In this document: piece after piece, positions 57,680 through 64,000 of the stretch
Position numbering within the stretch: the stretch's first letter is position 1
How the letters are laid out: every line of letters starts with the position of its first letter
Origin: Zelopaecilomyces penicillatus
Taxonomy: Eukaryota; Ascomycota; Sordariomycetes; Hypocreales; Pseudodiploosporaceae
Reading direction: 5' to 3'
DNA: 64,000 bases
NCBI GenBank assembly: GCA_005765155.1
Contig: VCCP01000005.1
Span: 3,968,001-4,032,000, forward strand
Made by a program: the position numbers and the translations under genes
The notes under the pieces: model-generated
Databases searched by the model: none
Seen by the model: only the letters and a program-made list of their open reading frames with translations
What the model was told of the DNA's origin: nothing

Positions 57680-59097
57680 AGCTTCCAGATCTGATTTGTC
57701 TCTCGTAAGCCGGGAGATGAAACAGTAAAATATCGATGACTTTTTCCCCCCCTTCCCCTACCCTTTTCCTTCCAAGGAGGAGATTTTCCTCTGCCTGGTA
57801 GAAGAAGAGAAAAAAATGCCACTTGCAGTAAGCTGGGGGCTTTGCTGGTGTTTATATAAGTCAAAATTATGAGAGAGAAAGCTTGCTTGGGAATAGTCGT
57901 TTGTTTCTGCGCCCCTCAAAAGGAGATGCGGAAGGAGATGGGCAGGTGTGAGGTATCGCAAGGTTCTGCAGGAGACACGTGCTCGTTTGACAGGTATGTA
58001 TCCGGAGAGTCCAGGTTTCAAGTTACACTAAAACGAGGAGGTTTTACTGAAAGATAGAAAAAAGCGGGAAGATGCACCAGGAATATCTAAGAATTGGTTG
58101 TAAAACGGGAAAGTATTTGCTGAAGATTGGGGGTTTCTTTGGTTTGGAGAAAAAGAAGGAGAGAGAGAGAGGAGTAAAAGTTTCGAGATGCTGCTTAGGG
58201 TTAATATGTATAAGAGGAAGAAACCCAGTGGTTTAGTGCTACGGAAGATCCTGTTAGTCAACCAAACACACGAGGAAGCGCATACAATCAGCAAGTCGAT
58301 GCTCAGCGTAAGGGGGATCAAGCGTCACAGGGCACAAAAAATGCAAGCCCAAACAAACGAAAATGTAGAGTTCAGCAAAAGAAAAGGAGGGACACACATA
58401 CTTACTAGCAGTGAATTGTCGTAACAGCGTTTGTGGGTGTGCAGGTGCCGTCATGAGAAGGAGAAGACAGTGCAGAGTTACACGGAAGAGCTGCCTGTGC
58501 AGTGAATGGAGTAGAAGCCAGTTGAGGCAAGCAGCGCAAACTTCTTCTGCCTATATATAGGTAGGCAGTTTTATACATGCACACACATGTGTATTGTGAG
58601 AAAAAAAAGAAACAGCCCTGAGGCATCCAACAGTCATTGGTATCGCGTGCCAACGGCAAAAGCGAGATTTCCTCAAAGCATCGGTCAGCAAGCGAGAGAA
58701 ACGCATGATTACGCGTAAACGTGCGGTGTGCGTGCCTACCTGACCGCCCAGTTGAAGTAAAAAGGCCACGCAAGTCCTATTCATCTGTGACCGCTTGGTT
58801 GGATGGATTATGCGAGGAAGGGTTTTTCGCTTATCAAGTTTTGAGGATCCTGATTGGAGCCTAGAGAGATTCGTCAAGGAGGAGGAGACAAGGAGGTGAA
58901 GAAAGATAAGGGAACATGTATCTATGTCAATGTCCATTGCTTCTATTGTTGTGTTCTTTTTTTCTAGTCTAGTCTAGTCTATCGTTTGTATCATGGCCGA
59001 TCAAGCTTCTAAAGCCACCATGATTGCCAAGTGCATCCCAAGTCAATTTTCAGGAGGCCCCAAAAAAAAGAAAAATGAATAAGAAAAGCAGGTCGCC
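57680..59097. other. Upstream region of the HTH protein and 3' flank of the EFM2-like gene
   Basis: This 1.4 kb lies between tandem minus-strand genes. Purine-rich leader-like tracts (GAGAGAGAGAG near 58160) and a TCTAG repeat at 58963-58980 are present. Short frames around 58405-58937 (-) have no motifs. No gene is seen. Confidence 0.4.
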
Positions 59098-60215
59098 TCA
59101 TATCGTCATAGGCGAGCCGCCTCTGGAGAAAACACCAAGCCAGCACTTGACTTGCCCATCGTTGTCATCCTGAATCCAGTCATCCTGCCCTGCAAGCTCA
59201 TCCTCTTCCTCACAAAACAGCGGGGTTTCAAGATCCAACATGGCCTGCTTGAAATCGTAGAGAAGCCGCTTCGTCGTTGCATCCCGCTGCGGAACCATGA
59301 CTACTGCCCGCGAGTCGGAGCCCAAGGCAAGATGCTGGCTGATGGCGGAGGCCAGAAGCGCAGGGTGTTCGTCATCATACAGAGGATCTGCAGCAAGAAC
59401 AATCTAAATATCAATTTGTTAGTAAAAGGCATGATGAGGATGGTGATCGTGATGATCTCGCTTCATCTTACCTTGAACTGATAAGGATTGCCAAATAGAT
59501 CCTGATCAATTTCGCACTCGCTGCCACCCCAAGTAAGCGGGCCAACCGTCAAAGATCCCCCCTGAGCCTCCACCAAGGCCCTATTCGCTTCGGCGTTGTG
59601 CTTCAGATTGGACGCAATGTTGGGCAGATCACTAAGAGCCACGGGGGCCTTCCACAAAACGGCCGCCGCTATGCCAAGCAGGCCAGTTCCAGAACCAAGC
59701 TCTAGAATGGCAGGCTGGGGCTGACCAAGAGTCTCGTCAAAGATTCGGAAGAGAGACTTGGCCGCCAGATGGGGCAGATGCTGTGAGAGCACATACGACG
59801 AGCCCCATGTCTTGAAGCCAAGAGAATCCCCCGTGAGCGCCGGCTCTCTAATAGTGAGCTCAAAGGCTTCGCAGCCAGCGCCGTCGCCTTCAAACGGCCA
59901 GCGTCGAATAACCTCACCCATGGCCGTCCTCCCACAGCGCTCCGACATGCGCTTGCTCGCCAGCTCCCAAACCTCCTCCCTTTCGTCTTCCTCCTCGAGC
60001 CATGCCAGGGGGCTCTTGATGATGGACGAGAGATAGCGGGTCACCTCGGCCTTGCGCTGGCTGGCAAGAGACTCCTGCTGCTCCAGGATGTCAGACCGAC
60101 TCTTGCTGTGGTTCCAGATGGGCGGGCTCAGCTCCAAGCTCTGAAGAGTATCAATGAGAGCAGCATAGCCAGGACGTTGCCACATCTGGAACAAGTCTTC
60201 GGTTGCGGAACTCAT
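59098..60215 (-). CDS. EFM2/FAM86-like protein-lysine methyltransferase
   Basis: Exons 60215-59472 and 59403-59098 give 349 aa. These seven-beta-strand, METTL-type enzymes methylate lysines of translation elongation factors (EFM2 and FAM86 act on eEF2). A helical N-terminal region (about 1-115) precedes the catalytic domain. The substrate-proximal motif GFKTWGSSYVLSQHL, the SAM-binding loop AILELGSGTGLLGIAAA near residue 172, ALSDLPNIASNLKHNAEAN, and the spliced post-motif FKIVLAADPLYDDEHPAL are all present. The D-P-L-Y sequence corresponds to the family's catalytic-pocket DxxY motif. The start at MSSATEDLF is the first conserved-looking ATG. The exact substrate is inferred from the family. 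Confidence 0.86.
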
Positions 60216-61229
60216 TCTGCCGGGGTGTTGGGGTGTTTTACCCTCCCTTCTTGCTTGGTCTGTTGAACAAAAGCAGACAAGCAGGCGGTGAGGCCACAAG
60301 ACACAAGTTGTGCTAAAAAAAAATTGACGAGTCAGGCTAAGAAAAGCAAGTCTATTTCTATGACAACTGAAGAAGAAAACAACGGGGAAAAATAAACAGC
60401 GCCCTCACTAGAGAGCAGATCTAAAGGCGGTCCATGATCGAGACAGGTCGATAAGAGTGGTCCAGTTCCTGGTTGATGGTTGGCATCGTAGAGGGGAAAC
60501 GTGGGGGGGGAGAAAAGTTGGACCCTGTGGATATGGGATGTGGATGCGGATGCGGATGTGGATGAAGAAAAGAAAAAGTGGCCCCGGGCCGGATGTAGGA
60601 TTGTCAATGCAGAACGGGCTTAGAGGCGCTGACGGGAATCCACCCGCCACGTGGGAGGAGCAGGCACATCAAACAATCCAGCAGCGCACTGCCACTGGCT
60701 GCATGCATGATTGTCCACATGCTAATTGTACCTACATAGTGATTAATGATACTCAGTTGATATTCCAGCCTGCATATCTGTTTTCATCGCATGGTAGGCC
60801 GTGCCAAGGGCGCTTTCACAGCTCAAATCATCACTAATCGATCACTCCAATGCCCACTACGAGGCTAGGTACATCACGTCACGCTGCATGTCTAGAGCCT
60901 TCAACAGTCAACGCACATTAAAAATGGTTCCTTTGATTCAGCTTTCTGCTAGAATGTCTCTCTGTCTCTGTCTCTGTTTGTCTCTCCTCTCTCTATCCTC
61001 ATGGTATCAGCCAATTCAGTCAGTTCCTGCGCCAGAGCTTTCCTATCCTGGGAGCTCCGCTGGTAGATGCAAAGTCCGTGTTCCCAGTTCCCTTGATGTA
61101 AATGCAAACATGTCATAAGCCGTAAACGCCGAATATATCCCTTTCCCTTTTGTCTGGATATTAATCATCAAAATCCTCTTGCGTCTGCCTTTTGCCCGCT
61201 CTCCCCCCTCTCAAGAAAAAGAAAATCAT
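60216..61229. other. Spacer with short repeats
   Basis: This 1 kb lies between two minus-strand genes. It contains a hexamer repeat (NGGATG)5 at 60535-60564 and a TCTCTG-rich pyrimidine tract at 60955-60995. No gene is seen. Confidence 0.45.
60535..60564. repeat. (NGGATG)5 hexamer repeat
   Basis: Five consecutive units GGGATG, TGGATG, CGGATG, CGGATG, TGGATG in non-coding DNA upstream of the EFM2-like gene. Confidence 0.85.
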
Positions 61230-63382
61230 TTAATCTCTGCCTGGCGAGTACTCTCGGTATATCTCGCGCTTCATCAACTCCAATCGGTCTCTCATGTCCA
61301 ACAAGTCAGCCAACTTCTCATCTGGAGGATTATCCAACGCCGAAATCTCATGGTGCAGTGCCTCGTATTTCTGGTAATAAGACTTAAACTTATTTGCCTT
61401 CTGAATAACCTCGACGGAGACGTGATCAACCACCCGTCTCTTCGGCGGCACTGGCTTGCTTTCTCTCTCTATCGGCAGCTTCCGTTTCTTCTTGACCACA
61501 GGCGGAGCCTCATGTTCTAGATCGGATGCGTTTGTCGGCGGAGAGGAAGCAAGTGGTGATGATTTGGTTGGTGATGTGTTTTTGCTCTTGAAGGAAGTCG
61601 ATGTACCCGTGCCGCGCGATTGCTGGCTAGCATCGGATGGGCGATGTTTTAGTCGGGGAGCTGGGAGTGCTTGTTTCGCCTTGATGCGCTTGGATAGTGG
61701 TATTCCCGAGCTTGAGCTGGAGTCGTCGTCTTCGCGGGGTCGCTTGGCCGGTGGTGGCTTGGCTACCGGGGCCTTAACAAGAGGCCGACTGGCAACAACG
61801 ACAGTGTCTTTGACCTTAGGTTTGGCCTTGGGCTTGGGGGCTGGTGCCTCATCCCCTGAACTGTCCGAATTCTCAATTATGGCCTGAGATAGCACACGCC
61901 CTCCTCCATGTGTCTTCGATACCCCGGCAGCGTTTTTTGGCTTAGTTGGCGAAAGCCTTTGAGCAGCAGCTTTGGGTTTGGGATTATTGAGAAGACTTTT
62001 CGCCGGCGCATCTCTTCCACTAGCGGCTTTCTTGTTTTTTAGAGGCAGGGGGTTTGATGCCGACCTAGCCATCTTTTCACCACCTGCCTTTGGCTTGTCG
62101 CTATCCACAGCATCTCCAGAAGTAAAGCCATCCTCTGCCTTCTGAATCTTGATCTTTGGCGCGGGCGGTACAGGTGGAGGAGGCTCCTTGGCTAGTTTGG
62201 CCTGCAGACGACTGAGACACTTGCCTTTCCCGCGTTCTTCTTTCGGTAACAGTTTCTGCCACTCAGGTTCGTTTGCAGATAATCTCTGCTTGTCGTATTG
62301 TCGGACAGCATTGTCGATAGCACTTTGACGCTCATCCTGGGTATCATAATCATAGTTCCATACGTCAAGCTCTTTCCAGTATGCTTTCTTCATAGACCAT
62401 CTGTCCGCCTCTGTATTGAATTCTGCAACCTTCTTCAAGATGGGTTCGAATTCGCTTTGCTTCCCGCCCCATTTCTCACTCAAGCGGTCTATGCTCTGGT
62501 CCCTGGCAGCCAACTCATGTATGAGGGTGACTCTCTGCTCCTTCGCACGGCTCATAGCCTGCTGCGAGGCAGAGAGAGTCGGGTTCGATAGAGGTGAGCG
62601 TGATGCGCTAAGACCAGGGGATGTTGGGAGTGATCTGGGGTTCGCATTGTAATTCGAGAGAAGCTTCGCTTTCGGTTTTGGTGCAGCCTTCTTCGCATCA
62701 GGCAATTTGCCAATCACGCGAGCTCTGTCACACAATTAGCACTACAACAATCAGAGTAGTGGCTAGAAAAACAAACCGTTCTCGTGCAGCATCATGCGCT
62801 GCCAGTCCGTTCTGCAGGACTTCCCTATCAGAATCCAGACCAGAAGACGTGGAGCCTTTACTGGAGATGGAGGTTTTGGGCTTAGATTCAGGCTCGTTTT
62901 GTGAATTCGCAGGCATTGTTGTTTTCTTCGGTTTTTCAAATAGAGAGGAGGCCTCGGGTATCCTCTCCGCTCTTCGGGACGATTCAAAAGGCTTCGTAAG
63001 GTATAGATCGTAAGGATGTGATTCGATAGGAGGAGAAATCCTATGTCTAGCTGAGCCGTAATGCAAAATCTATTGAGCATTGTGAGTAAACATGTGCGCG
63101 TGCGGCTTCAATGCTGCCCTAGGGGGTGGCACCCGGCAGCTGGCAGCTGTATTTACGCGAGGTAAATTGCGGGATAGGTGCAGATTCACACAGAGCAGAA
63201 CATACCGGACTCTTCCCCAGGTCCAACCGCATTTCCTCGCCATTACGGGCTGATCTGATCATCGCCTCAATTACGGAGCTGTTGAGTGTGAGTTGAAAGG
63301 CTTGCTGTGGTATAGCCGACTCCGAGCCGGAGCCGGAGCCAGCCAGCAGCAGGCCGTTCTCCGGCACCTTGAGCGAATTCAT
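61230..63382 (-). CDS. ELL-like RNA polymerase II elongation factor
   Basis: Exons 63382-63206, 63069-62777 and 62724-61230 give 654 aa. ELL proteins suppress RNA polymerase II pausing and, in fission yeast, work with an EAF partner. The N-terminal region resembles the fungal ELL domain: QQAFQLTLNSSVIEAMIRSA, GEEMRLDLGKSPILHYGS, IESHPYDLYL. A winged-helix-like segment follows with LIHELAARDQSIDRLSEKWG and YWKELDVWNYDYD. A long Lys/Pro/Ser-rich disordered region comes next, with many phosphorylation-like SP sites. The C-terminus (VEVIQKANKFKSYYQKYEAL ... DMRDRLELMKREIYREY) is a helical hairpin like the occludin/ELL domain. Assignment rests on domain order and partial motif memory, so it is moderately sure. 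The gene structure itself is firm, as phases agree. Confidence 0.75.
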
Positions 63383-64000
63383 GATGATGACGAGCCAGTC
63401 GTATGCGGATGGGTGTATGCAGGTATATAAGGGTACACGGGAGAAGATGGTTGAGTCGGAAAATTTTCAGTCGGAGTGCAGGGCGGTCGATGAAGATGGT
63501 GTTGACGATGGGTGTCAGTGGCAGTGCCAAAGGTTGTTGTTGTTAAGGTTAACGTTTAGGGGAAGTTAAGCAGTAGGTTCGAAAGTGGCTGTCTTTGCTT
63601 TGCAGGACACACTGTCACATTGTCGAATAGAGGCTCGAGGCGTTGTTCGAGACGGGTGAAGAGGCACCTTGTCGACCAGCAAGCAGCCAGCCGGCAATCT
63701 GATCGACAGAAGAAGAACAAAGGCAAATCACCGCCAACCACTACCCAAAGGGCTAGCAATAAAACCAAGGCAAGGCCTAAGGGGGTATATAGTATTGCAG
63801 ACAATAGCCAGCTGCCACGGCAGACAATGGAAAACGAAAGGATCCCACACAATCGCGCTGGGAAAGCAGCTGGCAGGCAGCGAGAGAGTGTGGGGAGGAG
63901 AGGGAGTGGGTGAGAAGAGATGCAGCTCTCGCCGAGGACGACAAGCCTGCTCAGTGTGCCCAGAGCGAGAGGACGAGGAAGCCGGGGCGACCAGCCAGTT
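63383..64000. other. Upstream region of the ELL-like gene
   Basis: Short overlapping frames occur on both strands (63369-63913), with no motif. This should hold the ELL-like promoter and perhaps the start of a plus-strand neighbour outside the window. Confidence 0.35.

Noticed and set aside
1..64000. CRISPR arrays, prokaryotic operons, integrated virus or intact transposon
   Set aside because: No direct-repeat array, no reverse transcriptase, transposase or capsid-like frame, and no long terminal or inverted repeats were seen; the sequence is eukaryotic nuclear DNA.

Overview
This window is nuclear DNA from a filamentous ascomycete. Nearly every gene carries short spliceosomal introns (about 50-130 nt, GTRNGY donors, CTRAC-like branch points, YAG acceptors). 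The gene set is also typically fungal: eisosome Pil1, GH55 exo-beta-1,3-glucanase, the BAP31-like Yet protein, a flavin (Baeyer-Villiger type) monooxygenase and a Polycomb EZH2/KMT6-type SET protein. A PRC2 enzyme, gene density near one gene per 3 kb and GGTAC-rich intergenic DNA suggest Pezizomycotina, probably Sordariomycetes (Hypocreales-like). That placement is inference. No virus, intact transposon, CRISPR array, rRNA or convincing tRNA was found.

Layout. 0-17.6 kb is mainly housekeeping: a partial conserved protein (-) divergent from alanyl-tRNA synthetase (+), the complex I assembly methyltransferase NDUFAF7/MidA (-), a small secreted protein (-), a membrane-anchored cysteine synthase-like enzyme (+), TFIIS (-), XPG/Rad2 nuclease (-) and the NatC subunit Naa38 (+). 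18-31.9 kb holds Pil1 (-), a 2.7 kb gene-free stretch, EZH2/KMT6 (+), BAP31-like (+), a helix-hairpin-helix protein (-) and a flavin monooxygenase (+). 32.4-42.7 kb is more accessory: an FAD-linked oxidase (-), a tiny Cys-rich protein (+), a GH55 glucanase (-), a small zinc-finger protein (+) and a 2-oxoglutarate dioxygenase (-). 43-46.9 kb is Utp17/Nan1 (-) divergent from RNA polymerase subunit Rpb10 (+). A 6 kb gene-free stretch follows. 52.9-63.4 kb holds an unrecognised protein with repeated Cys-Trp helices (+), an HTH/Myb-like nuclear protein (-), an EFM2-like lysine methyltransferase (-) and an ELL-like elongation factor (-).

Functional links are mostly thematic. Several products serve the RNA polymerase machinery (TFIIS, Rpb10, ELL-like, and XPG in transcription-coupled repair). 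Utp17 and Rpb10 share a 323 bp promoter region. The convergent monooxygenase/FAD-oxidase pair at 30.0-33.9 kb is the only plausible hint of a specialised-metabolism module. Exon coordinates were worked out by hand from splice consensus and reading phase; in every multi-exon gene given in full, the spliced length is a multiple of three.
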